A stretch of DNA of 64,000 nt from Acetobacterium wieringae (GCF_026646375.1 NZ_JAIPPU010000003.1:1-64000); one strand, 5' to 3'; positions 25,611 to 35,340 are shown, numbered from the stretch's first letter. Made by a program: numbers and translations. Notes: generated by a model not told the origin, from the letters alone.

Positions 25611-26417
25611 TTACTGGTCGGTTTCGTAGGTTTGATATAATCGAGTGATGTGCGTCACTTTGTTTTCAAGTTCATCGATGGTCAGAATAATCCCATTGAT
25701 CTGAACAGCACCAGTGGCTGTCACAAAACGGCTGGGTCGTTTGGTCAACATGGTGTCAAGAATGATCTGGGAATCCACCCCAATCACGCCATCAAGCGGT
25801 CCGGTCATCCCAATGTCGGTAATATAGGCCGTACCACCGGACAAAATTCGTTCGTCTGCCGTCTGGACATGGGTGTGCGTGCCAAAAACAGCGGAGGCGT
25901 AACCGTCCATAAAATACCCGAAGGCAATTTTTTCCGAGGTAGCTTCAGCATGAAAATCAATCAAAACCAGATCGGCGGCGGCTTTTAAGGACTCCCGAAG
26001 TGGCGCCATCATATTAAAAGGGCAGTTTAAGTTTGGCATAAAAATCTGACCGGACAGATTCACCACCGCAATTTTTTTGGTGCGGCCATCTTTTAATGTA
26101 CAGTTAAAAAAATCATAACCCTTGCCGGGACACGGCTCGGGATAATTAAGCGGCCGAATAATCTGCGGAAAGTCAGCGATGGTTTCAAGCAGTTCTTTTT
26201 GCTGCCATACATGGTTCCCCATGGTGATGACATCAATCGGCAGGTTTAGCAATTCTTTGGCATTTTTAGTCGAGAGGCCATTGCCCCCAGAGGCATTTTC
26301 GCCATTGACAATCGTGAAATCAATGGCCTGTTCGGCAATGATTGTGGCTAATTTGTCTTTTAAAATTTTTCGTCCGGGGCGGCCATAGACGTCCCCCAGT
26401 ATAAGTATCTTCATCAT
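25611..26417 (-). CDS. ymdB: YmdB-family metallophosphoesterase
   Basis: The protein has 268 residues (start ATG 26417 or 26414). It matches the TIGR00282 family: MKILILGDVYGRPGRK, NGENASGGNG, MGNHVWQQKE, then DFHAEATSEK and GTHTHVQTADERIL, which supply the two-metal site residues. B. subtilis YmdB hydrolyses cyclic nucleotides and affects biofilm and RNA turnover. Placement directly after rny, as in Bacillus, supports the call. A terminator between rny and ymdB suggests it is partly separate. Confidence 0.93.
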   Translation of the reverse strand: MMKILILGDVYGRPGRKILKDKLATIIAEQAIDFTIVNGENASGGNGLSTKNAKELLNLPIDVITMGNHVWQQKELLETIADFPQIIRPLNYPEPCPGKGYDFFNCTLKDGRTKKIAVVNLSGQIFMPNLNCPFNMMAPLRESLKAAADLVLIDFHAEATSEKIAFGYFMDGYASAVFGTHTHVQTADERILSGGTAYITDIGMTGPLDGVIGVDSQIILDTMLTKRPSRFVTATGAVQINGIILTIDELENKVTHITRLYQTYETDQ

Positions 26418-26442
26418 TTATCCTTCTGCGTTAAAAACTGAC

Positions 26443-26471
26443 TAAAAAAAGGGGAGAATCTCTCCCCCTTT
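26443..26471 (-). terminator. Terminator after rny
   Basis: GGGGAGA and TCTCCCC pair around ATC. On the minus strand the stem ends in seven T, four bases after the rny stop. Confidence 0.85.
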
Positions 26472-26474
26472 AGA

Positions 26475-28019
26475 CTATTTAGCGTAGTCGCTCGCGCGTG
26501 TTTCACGAATCAGATTAACCTTAATGTTACCGGGATATTCCATTTCAGCTTCAATCTTCTTGGCTATATCTCGGGACAGTAAAATCATTTCATCATCATT
26601 GACTTCATTTGGTTTAACCATAATTCTTACTTCACGTCCAGCCTGAATGGCGTATGATTTCTCAACACCATCAAAGGACATGGCAATGGTTTCCAGTTCC
26701 TGTAACCGTTGGATATAAGAAACCAGGGTTTCTCGTCGGGCACCAGGTCGTGCTGCTGAAATGGCATCCGCTGACTGAACCAGAACGGCTTCCATCGTCC
26801 GGGCTTCAACATCACCATGATGAGCTTCGACAGCATGAATAACGTTTTTATTTTCTTTGTATTTCTTTAATACATTGACTCCAATTTCAACATGGGGCCC
26901 TTCGACCTCATGATCAATCGCTTTTCCAATATCATGTAATAATCCTGCTCGCTTGGCAATCTTAATGTTTCCATCCAATTCGGCGGCCATAATGCCGGCC
27001 AGATGAGATACTTCAATGGAATGCTTTAATACATTTTGACCATAGCTGGTACGGTATTTAAGCCGTCCCAAAAGCCGGACAATTTCCGGGTGCAGGCCAT
27101 GAATGCCGGTATCAAAACAAGCTTGTTCACCGACCTCTTTGATATGGTTATCGACTTCTTTTTGAGACTTTTTGACCATCTCCTCAATCCGGGCAGGATG
27201 GATTCGACCATCAATAATCAGTTTTTCCAGTGACAATCTGGCCACTTCCCGACGAATCGGATCAAAACCAGAAAGAATAACAGCTTCCGGGGTGTCATCA
27301 ATAATCAGGTCAATCCCGGTAAGGGTTTCCAGGGTGCGGATATTGCGCCCCTCCCGACCAATGATACGGCCCTTCATCTCGTCATTTGGCAAGTTGACTA
27401 CAGTAATGGTTTGTTCCGCCACATGGTCGGCGGCACACCGTTGAATCGATTGGGCAATCAGTTCTTTTGCTTTTTTATCAGCAGTAGCTTTTGATTCGGC
27501 TTCAATCTGACGAATCATAATCGCAGCTTCCTGACGGGTATCTTTACTGATGTCTTCAAGCAAAATTTCTTTTGCTTCTTCATAAGTAAGCCCGGAAATT
27601 CGCTCAAGTTCCTTGACCTGCTCGTCATACATGCTTTCAACTTTTTCTTGCTTCTTTTCGAGCTCTTTGCTTTTTCGGGCCAGAGATTCTTCACTGCGCT
27701 CTAAATTAGTCAGCTTCTTCTCAAGATTTTCTTCTTTTTGAATCAAGCGATTTTCAAGTTTCTGAAGCTCGGCTCGTCGTTCACGATTATCTTTTTCAAG
27801 GGATTCTTTCAATTTCAGGGATTCTTCCTTGGCATCAAATAGAATTTCCTTTTTTAAAGTTTCTCCTTCTTTGACGGCATCATTCACAATGGTTGTGGCG
27901 GTTAATTCAGCATTCTTTATCTTGCCTTCGGCAATATTTTTGCGTACCAAATAACCAATCCCAAACGCAACAATGATACCAATGAATAAAATAATTATTA
28001 GTATGTCTATAATTTTCAC
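26475..28019 (-). CDS. rny: Ribonuclease Y
   Basis: The protein has about 514 residues. It is a membrane-anchored endoribonuclease that starts mRNA decay. Domains: one N-terminal transmembrane helix ([22 protein letters not shown]), a long coiled coil to about residue 200, a KH domain ([23 protein letters not shown]), and an HD domain with [20 protein letters not shown] near residue 365. The start is unusual. The only canonical codon is GTG 28019, but it lies inside the perfect ribosome site AAGGAGGTG; the ATT two codons later has ideal spacing. A consensus promoter lies just upstream. Confidence 0.95.
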   Translation of the reverse strand: MKIIDILIIILFIGIIVAFGIGYLVRKNIAEGKIKNAELTATTIVNDAVKEGETLKKEILFDAKEESLKLKESLEKDNRERRAELQKLENRLIQKEENLEKKLTNLERSEESLARKSKELEKKQEKVESMYDEQVKELERISGLTYEEAKEILLEDISKDTRQEAAIMIRQIEAESKATADKKAKELIAQSIQRCAADHVAEQTITVVNLPNDEMKGRIIGREGRNIRTLETLTGIDLIIDDTPEAVILSGFDPIRREVARLSLEKLIIDGRIHPARIEEMVKKSQKEVDNHIKEVGEQACFDTGIHGLHPEIVRLLGRLKYRTSYGQNVLKHSIEVSHLAGIMAAELDGNIKIAKRAGLLHDIGKAIDHEVEGPHVEIGVNVLKKYKENKNVIHAVEAHHGDVEARTMEAVLVQSADAISAARPGARRETLVSYIQRLQELETIAMSFDGVEKSYAIQAGREVRIMVKPNEVNDDEMILLSRDIAKKIEAEMEYPGNIKVNLIRETRASDYAK

Positions 28020-28068
28020 CTCCTTATAAACGATTTGCTATGTTTTTAATCTACTCATCATGATCTAT

Positions 28069-28097
28069 ATTTTATACTCTTTTGAAAATAGTGTCAA
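28069..28097 (-). promoter_or_regulatory. Promoter of rny
   Basis: On the minus strand a perfect TTGACA (28092-28097), 17-base spacer and TAAAAT (28069-28074) lie about 50 bases before rny. Confidence 0.8.
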
Positions 28098-28136
28098 GAA
28101 ACAAAGAACACCGCCAGGGGTTATTTTTAAGAAATC

Positions 28137-28167
28137 AAAAAAAGAACCGTTAAACGGCTCTTTTTTT
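28137..28167 (-). terminator. Terminator of recA, bidirectional shape
   Basis: GAACCGTT and AACGGCTC pair with one G-T and are flanked by seven A on one side and seven T on the other. It lies after the recA stop. Confidence 0.85.
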
Positions 28168-28188
28168 ATGGTTTTAATGATGGTTTGC

Positions 28189-29271
28189 TTATTCAATCTC
28201 TTCATCTTCGAGTAGGTCTGATTCAACTGCTTCAGGTTCAGCTGTTATTTTGCTGGCCGCATTTTTGGCCCGGATTTCCGCTTCGATGGCATCAGCCACA
28301 TCGGGGTTGGCAATCAAAAACTCTTTGGAATTATCCCGGCCCTGTCCCAGCCGTTGTTCATTATACGAAAACCAGGAGCCGGACTTATCAACGATTCCAA
28401 AATCGACGCCGACATCGAGGAGATCGCCTTCCTTGGAAATACCCTTACCATACATGATGTCAAACTCAGCCTGTTTAAAGGGTGGCGCAATTTTGTTTTT
28501 GACAATTTTAGCCCTGGTTCGGTTCCCAATAATTTCGGTGCCTTTTTTCAGGGATTCAATCCGGCGGACGTCAATTCGTACTGAGGCATAAAATTTAAGG
28601 GCCTTCCCGCCGGTGGTGGTTTCGGGATTCCCAAACATTACCCCGATTTTATCTCGCAGCTGATTAATAAAGATGGTGGTGGTGTTCGATTTTTTAATGA
28701 CCCCGGTCAGCTTTCTAAGCGCCTGAGACATCAGTCTGGCCTGGAGACCCATGTGGGAATCCCCCATTTCACCATCGATTTCAGCCCGGGGTACCAGAGC
28801 CGCCACCGAGTCGATGACAATGACATCAATGGCATTACTGCGCACCAACGCTTCAACAATTTCCATGGCCTGCTCGCCGGTATCCGGTTGGGCTACCAGC
28901 AGATTATCAATATCCACCCCCAGAGCCTTGGCATAAGTGGGATCCAGCGCATGCTCAGCATCGACAAAGGCAGCATTGCCGCCAGCTTTTTGAGCTTCCG
29001 CAATGATATGCAGGGCAATGGTGGTTTTCCCGGAGGATTCCGGGCCGTAGATTTCCACGACCCGGCCCCGGGGTACGCCGCCAACACCCAGCGCCATATC
29101 CAGTCCGATGGATGAAGTCGAAATGACTTCCACATTCAGTTTGGCAGCTTCGTCACCGAGGCGCATTACCGAACCTTTGCCAAAGCTCTTCTCGATGTTT
29201 CGTAAGGCTGCATCCAGCGCCTTTTGTTTATCGGTTAATTCTTCACTATTTATTTTTGATTTTTCAGCCAT
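28189..29271 (-). CDS. recA: Recombinase A
   Basis: The protein has 360 residues. It is the ATP-dependent strand-exchange protein and co-protease for LexA. Seen: [13 protein letters not shown] (Walker A, near residue 72), [10 protein letters not shown] (Walker B), [16 protein letters not shown] and [26 protein letters not shown] (loop L2), and an acidic tail ([10 protein letters not shown]). The consensus promoter and a LexA-type box upstream mean it should be SOS-induced. It follows cinA, as in many Firmicutes. Confidence 0.99.
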   Translation of the reverse strand: MAEKSKINSEELTDKQKALDAALRNIEKSFGKGSVMRLGDEAAKLNVEVISTSSIGLDMALGVGGVPRGRVVEIYGPESSGKTTIALHIIAEAQKAGGNAAFVDAEHALDPTYAKALGVDIDNLLVAQPDTGEQAMEIVEALVRSNAIDVIVIDSVAALVPRAEIDGEMGDSHMGLQARLMSQALRKLTGVIKKSNTTTIFINQLRDKIGVMFGNPETTTGGKALKFYASVRIDVRRIESLKKGTEIIGNRTRAKIVKNKIAPPFKQAEFDIMYGKGISKEGDLLDVGVDFGIVDKSGSWFSYNEQRLGQGRDNSKEFLIANPDVADAIEAEIRAKNAASKITAEPEAVESDLLEDEEIE

Positions 29272-29309
29272 ATGTAACCATCCTATCTTTATTAAAACAT
29301 TTGTTTTTG

Positions 29310-29321
29310 GAACGTTCGTTC
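29310..29321. promoter_or_regulatory. LexA (SOS) box at recA
   Basis: GAACGTTCGTTC matches the Firmicute GAAC-N4-GTTC operator on both strands. It lies 8 bases downstream of the recA -10 element, where bound LexA would block transcription. Exact identity of the local operator sequence is inferred from the Firmicute consensus. Confidence 0.75.
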
Positions 29322-29328
29322 TTATTTA

Positions 29329-29357
29329 ATTATAACGATTCAATCAGACTTTGTCAA
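29329..29357 (-). promoter_or_regulatory. Consensus promoter of recA
   Basis: On the minus strand TTGACA (29352-29357), 17 bases and TATAAT (29329-29334) form a perfect sigma-A promoter. The -35 lies inside the last codons of cinA. Confidence 0.9.
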
Positions 29358-30582
29358 CTATGGTTTTACGGATCAGATGGAAGACCTTATTGGCGGTTTT
29401 CTGCTGCACGACTTTGCGTTCGCCGTTAAAATGATAGCGATATACTTCGGTTTGATCATCAAAACAGATACCAATATAAACCAGCCCCACCGGTTTTTCG
29501 TCGCTTCCGCCGTCTGGACCGGCAATCCCAGTTACGGACACATTAAGCCGGGCTCCGGACAGTGTTGACAGGTTTTTGCACATTTCGCTGGCGGTTTCGG
29601 CACTGACTGCCCCATAGGTATCGAGGGTGTCTTTTGAAACATTCAACAGCTTCATTTTAGCTTCATTGGAATAGGTCACCAGTCCGGTTCCAAAAATTCT
29701 GGAAATTCCCGGGTGTTCGGTCAACTGAGCGGCAATCAGGCCGCCAGTACAGGACTCGGCGGTGGCTAGCGTGATGGTATTATCCAACAATAGTTTAGCG
29801 ACGGTTTCCTGGAGTGATGCTTTGGAAAAGGTGAAAATATGATCTTCAAAACGGGACAACATAATCCCTTCATAGTGATCCAAAAGCGCATTGATTTCAT
29901 TTTCATCATTGCCATTGGCAGTAATTCGAACCAGCACCTCACCCATCTTGGCATAGGTGGCAATGGTCGGGTTGACCTGCGTATCAATCAAATCCAGCAG
30001 CCGATCTTCAGCGGCCGATTCGCCAATATCTGAGAGATTGTAATACCGTGAAATAACCAGTTGATTATGATCCTGCTGTAACACCGGCAATACGGCTTCT
30101 TCAAACATTCGGGTCATTTCCCGGGGTGGCCCTGGCAGCATGATAATGATTCGACCCTGCTCCCGTAATAAAATCCCCGGGGCAGTGCCACAGGGATTAA
30201 AAAGAATCTCGGCACCTTCGGGAATAAAGGTCTGTTTGAGGTTGTTGGGGGTCATGGTAAACTCCCGGTTGGCAAAGTACTGCATCAAATCATCTTTGGT
30301 TTTTTGATCCTGAACCAGCTTTTTGCCAAAGATTTCAGCAATCACTTCTTTGGTTAGATCATCCTGGGTGGGGCCCAGTCCCCCGGTAGTAATAATCAGG
30401 TCACTGCGCTCAAAAGCAATGCGCACCGCTTCTTCCAAACGCTGGGGGTTATCCCCCACAGTAGTATGATACAAGACCCGGATTCCCAACTGGGACAGTT
30501 CCCGGGATAAAAACTGAACGTTGGTATTTAGGGTATCCCCAACGAGTAATTCCGTTCCGACAGAAATCAATTCACATTTCAT
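29344..30582 (-). CDS. cinA: CinA-family protein / nicotinamide-nucleotide amidase
   Basis: The protein has 412 residues with start ATG 30582 after AGAGGAAA. The N-terminal domain is MoCF-like (ELISVGTELLVGDTLNTN; TTGGLGPTQDDLTKE near residue 67). The C-terminal CinA domain has ATAESCTGGLIAAQLTEHPG near 275 and VSVTGIAGPDGGSDEKPVGLVYIG near 350, the nicotinamide mononucleotide deamidase part. It probably recycles pyridine nucleotides. It sits between pgsA and recA, the usual competence-region order. Confidence 0.95.
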   Translation of the reverse strand: MKCELISVGTELLVGDTLNTNVQFLSRELSQLGIRVLYHTTVGDNPQRLEEAVRIAFERSDLIITTGGLGPTQDDLTKEVIAEIFGKKLVQDQKTKDDLMQYFANREFTMTPNNLKQTFIPEGAEILFNPCGTAPGILLREQGRIIIMLPGPPREMTRMFEEAVLPVLQQDHNQLVISRYYNLSDIGESAAEDRLLDLIDTQVNPTIATYAKMGEVLVRITANGNDENEINALLDHYEGIMLSRFEDHIFTFSKASLQETVAKLLLDNTITLATAESCTGGLIAAQLTEHPGISRIFGTGLVTYSNEAKMKLLNVSKDTLDTYGAVSAETASEMCKNLSTLSGARLNVSVTGIAGPDGGSDEKPVGLVYIGICFDDQTEVYRYHFNGERKVVQQKTANKVFHLIRKTIVDKV

Positions 30583-30629
30583 TGGTCATTTCCTCTCAAA
30601 GTTTGATTATGAATACGTATTGATGTAAC

Positions 30630-30745
30630 AAAAAACATTGTCTTACTTTCGGCTTTAACAGACAATTGTGTAAGAAAAAGGCGAGCTGGTGATAGCCGGT
30701 ACGCCGCGAGTGTAACAATTGTTTCGTTAAAAACTGAAGCCAAAC
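30630..30745. repeat. Degenerate palindromic repeat R6
   Basis: A worn copy of the R family: ACAATTGTGTAAG and AGGCGAGCTGG pair with GCCGGTACGCC and GTGTAACAATTGT, followed by AAAACTGAAGCC as the right end. It lies between pgsA and cinA. It is less similar than R1-R5 but keeps the order and pairing. Confidence 0.65.
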
Positions 30746-30761
30746 GGCCGACACTTTTTTA

Positions 30762-31301
30762 CTACATCGAACGAAACACTTTTTTATTCAGAATCAGATA
30801 GTCAATTCCAGAATACAGGGTCAACAGGGTGGCAACAATCATCATCCAGTCGGCCACTGGGACATTGAAAAGTGAAAACGGCCAGTTGTTAAAGAGAATC
30901 AGAATGATGGCTGCCATCTGCGAAATGGTTTTAGCCTTGCCCCATTTACTGGCAGCAATGATGATCCCATCGGCCGCCGCCAGGGAGCGTAGCCCGGTGA
31001 TGGCAAACTCCCGGGCGATGATAATAATCACCATCCAGGCTGGTACCGAGCCCAGCTGGACAAAACAGATCAGAGCCGAGCAGACCAGTAACTTGTCAGC
31101 CAGAGGATCCATAAACTTACCAAAATCGGTAACCAGGTTACGGCTACGGGCCAGATAACCATCGAGACTATCGGTTAATGACGCGATAATGAACAGAGCC
31201 GCCGCAATTGGCTGGTGGTAGGGAAAATCAATCAGCAATGCAGCAATGAAAAAAGGGATCATGACCATTCTGACTACAGTAATCTTATTTGGTAAATTCA
31301 T
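30762..31301 (-). CDS. pgsA: CDP-diacylglycerol-glycerol-3-phosphate 3-phosphatidyltransferase
   Basis: The protein has 179 residues from ATG 31301 (GGAG nine bases upstream). It makes phosphatidylglycerol phosphate in the membrane. The CDP-alcohol phosphotransferase signature is complete: DSLDGYLARSRNLVTDFGKFMDPLAD near residues 42-68, with DG..AR........G...D...D. Several hydrophobic helices follow. It overlaps the rimO stop by 17 bases, so the two are cotranscribed. Confidence 0.95.
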   Translation of the reverse strand: MNLPNKITVVRMVMIPFFIAALLIDFPYHQPIAAALFIIASLTDSLDGYLARSRNLVTDFGKFMDPLADKLLVCSALICFVQLGSVPAWMVIIIIAREFAITGLRSLAAADGIIIAASKWGKAKTISQMAAIILILFNNWPFSLFNVPVADWMMIVATLLTLYSGIDYLILNKKVFRSM

Positions 31302-32637
31302 TTTCAATATCTCCTATCAAATCATATTCGAGGGCTTCTACTATCTTAACGGAATAAAAATCTCCGATTGTTAAGGGATCACGGCTGTCGACAAAAACGG
31401 TACCATCAATTTCCGGTGCATCACCATAAAAACGGCCATAATAAGACCCATCCTCGGCACCTTCAATCAGTACCATCAGGGTTTTGCCGATAAACCGTTG
31501 TTTCTGATGATAAGAAAGCGCCTGCTGGGTGATCATAATTTCGTCATAACGCTGTTCTTTTTGGGTCTCAGAAAGCTGATCTGCAAATTCAGCGGCGGGC
31601 GTATTTTCTTCCTGTGAATACTTAAATACCCCTAAATGATCAAAAGGCAACACTTTTATTTTATTTATCAGATCCGCATGTGCCTCATCCGTTTCGCCGG
31701 GGAAACCCGTGATAATCGAGGTTCGCAGCACCGCCTCAGGCAGGGTTTGGCGGATCTTTTTTACCAGTTGGCAGATCTGCAAAAAATTCATCTTTCGACC
31801 CATCCGTTTTAAGACCTCATCATTGAGATGCTGCAGCGGAATATCAAAATACTGACAAATGGCCGGATGGCGCTTGACCACCGCCAGCAGCTTATCGGTT
31901 ATACCTTCGGGGTAAAGATACATCATCCGGATCCAGGTAAAATCAAAATTGGTGGCAATTTGTTCAAGCAGTGCCGGCAAGTCCAGACCTTCATCCAGAT
32001 CCTGGCCATAAGGCGCAATGTCCTGACCAATCAGGATGATCTCCTTAATCCCCTGCTCCCTCAGGTACTGAAGTTCAGAAAAAATTTCCTGGCTGGGGCG
32101 ACTGCGGTATTTTCCACGGATCTTGGGGATGACACAGTAGGTGCAGCCGTGGTCGCAACCCTCGCTGATACGGACAAAGGTGGACACTGTCCCAGGTTTG
32201 AGATAGCGCCTGGTCTGGATGATGGCTTTGTCAATATCGCCAAAATACTGGGGCATAACGGGGCTGGCCGGATCGGACGCCGGGCGTTCCAGCGACGTGA
32301 TCAGATCGACGATATTGTCAAAATGGCCCACCCCTAAAAAGCCGTCGATTTCAGGGATTTCAATGGCCAGTTCAGTATGATAACGCTCGGCCATGCAACC
32401 GGCGACAATCAGCAGCTGACAGGAGCCGCTGTTTTTGTAGCCAACATAGTCAAGAATATACTCAATCGATTGCTCCTTGGCCGACTGGATAAAGCAACAG
32501 GTATTGACAATAATAATCGCAGCTTCCTGGGGCTCATCGATTATTTCGTAGTTTTTCTCGGCAATCAAACCCAGCATCATTTCTGAATCGATGGTGTTTT
32601 TATCACAGCCCAGAGTGGTCATGTGGATAGTCTTCAT
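31285..32637 (-). CDS. rimO: Ribosomal protein S12 methylthiotransferase
   Basis: The protein has 450 residues. It is a radical-SAM enzyme that thiomethylates an Asp of S12. The N-terminal MTTLGCDKNTIDSE and VNTCCFI supply cluster cysteines, EGCDHGCTYCVIP (CxxxCxxC, near residue 157) holds the radical-SAM cluster, and a C-terminal TRAM-like domain runs from about 385. It begins about five bases after the ftsK stop. Confidence 0.95.
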   Translation of the reverse strand: MKTIHMTTLGCDKNTIDSEMMLGLIAEKNYEIIDEPQEAAIIIVNTCCFIQSAKEQSIEYILDYVGYKNSGSCQLLIVAGCMAERYHTELAIEIPEIDGFLGVGHFDNIVDLITSLERPASDPASPVMPQYFGDIDKAIIQTRRYLKPGTVSTFVRISEGCDHGCTYCVIPKIRGKYRSRPSQEIFSELQYLREQGIKEIILIGQDIAPYGQDLDEGLDLPALLEQIATNFDFTWIRMMYLYPEGITDKLLAVVKRHPAICQYFDIPLQHLNDEVLKRMGRKMNFLQICQLVKKIRQTLPEAVLRTSIITGFPGETDEAHADLINKIKVLPFDHLGVFKYSQEENTPAAEFADQLSETQKEQRYDEIMITQQALSYHQKQRFIGKTLMVLIEGAEDGSYYGRFYGDAPEIDGTVFVDSRDPLTIGDFYSVKIVEALEYDLIGDIENEFTK

Positions 32638-32642
32638 TTATG

Positions 32643-35108
32643 CTAATCTCTCCTATTATATTCATCTTCAGTAATCAGAATTTGCCGGGGTTTACTGCCG
32701 TTGGGTCCGGAAATGATGCCTCGTTCCTCAAGGTCATCGATAATTCGGCCGGCTCGGGCGTAACCCACCTGCAGTTTTCGCTGCAGCATCGAGGTTGACA
32801 ACTGGTTGTATTCAAAGGCAATATTCAGGGCATCTTCCAGCAGCACATCGCCTTCCCGACTCTGTGGTTTTTCCTCCGGTTCCTGGGAAATGGCTTCTTC
32901 AATGGCGGCATCATACTGATGGCCCTTTTGGGGTTTGACGGCGTCAATCACGGCATTAATCTCGGCATCAGAGACATAGGTGCACTGAACCCGGGTCGGC
33001 TTGGATTGCCCCACCGGGTAATAGAGCATATCTCCCTTACCAAGCAGTTTTTCGGCCCCGCCGGTATCGAGAATCGTCCGGGAATCCGTATTAGAGGCCA
33101 CCGCAAAGGCAATTCGCGAGGGAATATTGGCCTTGATCAAACCGGTAATAACATCCACTGACGGCCTTTGGGTGGCAATGATCAGGTGAATCCCACAGGC
33201 CCGGGCCAATTGGGCGATCCGGCAGATGGCATTTTCACATTCTTTGGGCGAGGTAATCATCAGATCGGCCAACTCATCAATGACAATCACGATCCGGGGC
33301 AGTTTCTTCTGCCCGGACGAAAGCATTTGTTCATTGTAGCCTTCAATATCCCGAACTCCGGCATCTTTAAAGAGCATATAGCGGTCAGTCATTTCTTTTA
33401 AGCCCCAGTTTAGCGCATAAGCGGCCTTTTTCGGATCGGTCACCACCGGAATCAGTAGATGCGGAATGGCATTATACTGATTGAGCTCGACCATTTTGGG
33501 GTCGATCATAATAAACCGCAATTCTTCCGGTGACGACTTAAAGATCAGGCTGATAATAATACTATTGATACAGACACTTTTTCCCGATCCGGTGGAGCCG
33601 GCAATCAGCACGTGGGGCATCTTGCCGATATCACCAATAACATTTTCCCCTGACAGGGTTTTCCCCAGCGCGAAGGTCAGCGGACTTTTGCTGTTTTTAA
33701 AGGGCGGGGTGTCAATAATTTCCCTTAGTCCAACGATTTCTGATACATCGTTGGGAACCTCAATGCCGACCGCCGCCTTGCCGGGAATTGGGGCCTCAAT
33801 CCGGATATCTGATGTGGCCAGACTCAATGCCAAATCCGAGGAGAGATTGACAAATTTATTAACCTTAACCCCCGGATCAAGCTGCAGTTCAAAGCGGGTT
33901 ACGCTGGGGCCGACATTGACCTCGACGATTTTTGCTTTGACGCCAAAATTTTTCAGTGTTTCTTCGATGATCCGGGCTTTTTTGATGACATCATCTTTTT
34001 TTGATTTTTTTTTAGTGGCTGGTGCATTTAACAGTTCCAGCGTCGGAAAGGTGTATTCTTCAACTTCATGTTCAAAGCTGACTGCTGACAAGTCTAAAAC
34101 CTTTGTTTCATCGTCCGTTTTTGTTTCTTTGTGAAAATCCTTGGCTTTTTTAGTCGTCCCCAAATCGTCAAAATTGGCCGGTTTGAGGAAATTCTCGTGA
34201 ATCTTCATCGGGGTTTCCGGTTCGTCGGCATCTTCTTCAATGAAACCGAAGGGATCCTGCCGGGTTTTCTTTTTGGCTGTTGGAATCACCCCGGTAACTG
34301 GTTCAAATAACGGTTTTTCTGTGGGCAGAACGGGTTGACTCGATTCATTAATCTGGTAGGGCTCAAACAATGGCGCATTTTCGTCAAAATCTCCTACCAT
34401 CGGAATCAGTGTAGTTTCTGAGGTTCGTTCTTTGGTCGCCTTAACCTCTTTTCGGATCTGCTGTTTTTCCTTAAGCATCGCCAGTCGGTCTTTCAGCCGA
34501 TCTTTAACCGGCGGGGCATTGTCGCTTTTTTCTTTAATTTGATTTAAATATTTTTTTAACCGGTTACGGAAAATAAAAATTAAAATAATCACCGAGCTGA
34601 CAACAATCAGCAACAAGGTGCCTTTGACCGCAAACAGCTTGATAAACAGCACCGCCAGCAGGATCCCGATAATCCCTCCGTATTGGCCATATTGTGCCAA
34701 ACTGAACAGCTCCAGAAGGCTGTAATCCATCAGATTGGGGGCATAAATGGTAAAACCGATCATCATGTTGACAAATAGTAAGAAGGTTAGCACAAAGGTG
34801 GTAGCCCAATCGGTTATTTTATTCAGGCACAATACTACTCCCAGGGCGCAGAGATAGAGTGATACAAAAATCGTCAGGGCGCCAAAGCAATAGGAAAAGG
34901 CCTGACTGACAAAGTTGCCTACCATCCCGGCGTTAAAGTCGATGTAGGCATAAATTGAAAAAACACCCAGGATGATTAAGAAGATTCCGATGGCCATGTT
35001 ACTGATGGAAAATCGTTTGACTGCTTTTGGGGCCGGCTTTTTTTTGGTTTTACCTTTATTTGATTTGTTATTCGATTTGGTTTGATTTGGTTTCTTAGTT
35101 GTTGCCAT
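32643..35108 (-). CDS. ftsK: FtsK/SpoIIIE-type DNA translocase
   Basis: The protein has 821 residues from ATG 35108 after AGGAGCAAC. The longer open frame to 35234 is part of repeat R7. A Lys-rich head is followed by about four transmembrane helices (55-210), an acidic linker, the motor with VLIAGSTGSGKSVCINSII (Walker A, near residue 490) and IVIVIDELADLM (Walker B), and a C-terminal winged-helix gamma domain (QLSTSMLQRKLQVGYARAGRIIDDLEERGIIS) that reads orienting sequences. It pumps chromosome DNA across the septum in division or sporulation. Confidence 0.96.
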   Translation of the reverse strand: MATTKKPNQTKSNNKSNKGKTKKKPAPKAVKRFSISNMAIGIFLIILGVFSIYAYIDFNAGMVGNFVSQAFSYCFGALTIFVSLYLCALGVVLCLNKITDWATTFVLTFLLFVNMMIGFTIYAPNLMDYSLLELFSLAQYGQYGGIIGILLAVLFIKLFAVKGTLLLIVVSSVIILIFIFRNRLKKYLNQIKEKSDNAPPVKDRLKDRLAMLKEKQQIRKEVKATKERTSETTLIPMVGDFDENAPLFEPYQINESSQPVLPTEKPLFEPVTGVIPTAKKKTRQDPFGFIEEDADEPETPMKIHENFLKPANFDDLGTTKKAKDFHKETKTDDETKVLDLSAVSFEHEVEEYTFPTLELLNAPATKKKSKKDDVIKKARIIEETLKNFGVKAKIVEVNVGPSVTRFELQLDPGVKVNKFVNLSSDLALSLATSDIRIEAPIPGKAAVGIEVPNDVSEIVGLREIIDTPPFKNSKSPLTFALGKTLSGENVIGDIGKMPHVLIAGSTGSGKSVCINSIIISLIFKSSPEELRFIMIDPKMVELNQYNAIPHLLIPVVTDPKKAAYALNWGLKEMTDRYMLFKDAGVRDIEGYNEQMLSSGQKKLPRIVIVIDELADLMITSPKECENAICRIAQLARACGIHLIIATQRPSVDVITGLIKANIPSRIAFAVASNTDSRTILDTGGAEKLLGKGDMLYYPVGQSKPTRVQCTYVSDAEINAVIDAVKPQKGHQYDAAIEEAISQEPEEKPQSREGDVLLEDALNIAFEYNQLSTSMLQRKLQVGYARAGRIIDDLEERGIISGPNGSKPRQILITEDEYNRRD

Positions 35109-35167
35109 GTTGCTCCTCTGTTTAAAAAAAGAAATCGGTAATTGTGGAATGAAAAAATATCGAACAA

Positions 35168-35285
35168 TGGTTGCTTTGTATACAGTTTGCACTATGAATT
35201 TGTAATGCGTAGGCAACTGCATAAAAAATGCCATTCGCCTGGTGTAGCTATTGTATCGTGCTAAACTGGGCGCAATGCTTGCGGC
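35168..35285. repeat. Degenerate palindromic repeat R7 (inverted)
   Basis: Read on the minus strand it has GCCCAGTTTAGCACGATACA, then AGCTACACCAGGCG, a loop, GCCTACGCATTACAAATT and AAACTGTATACAAAGCA. These match R5 element by element but with many changes. It lies between dut and ftsK and creates the false 5' extension of ftsK. Confidence 0.7.
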
Positions 35286-35316
35286 AGTTTCTCAATTACC
35301 AAATAAGAAATAATAA

Positions 35317-35340
35317 AAGGTGCAGGAATACCTGCACCTT
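35317..35340 (-). terminator. Terminator of the rpsO-pnp-dut unit
   Basis: Perfect ten-base arms AAGGTGCAGG and CCTGCACCTT around AATA. On the minus strand the stem is followed by TTATTATTTC, a moderately T-rich tract. It lies about 85 bases after the dut stop. Confidence 0.75.

Noticed and set aside
33481-34134. 217-residue plus-strand open frame inside ftsK
   Set aside because: It is a Ser/Leu-rich shadow of the ftsK frame without a start signal.
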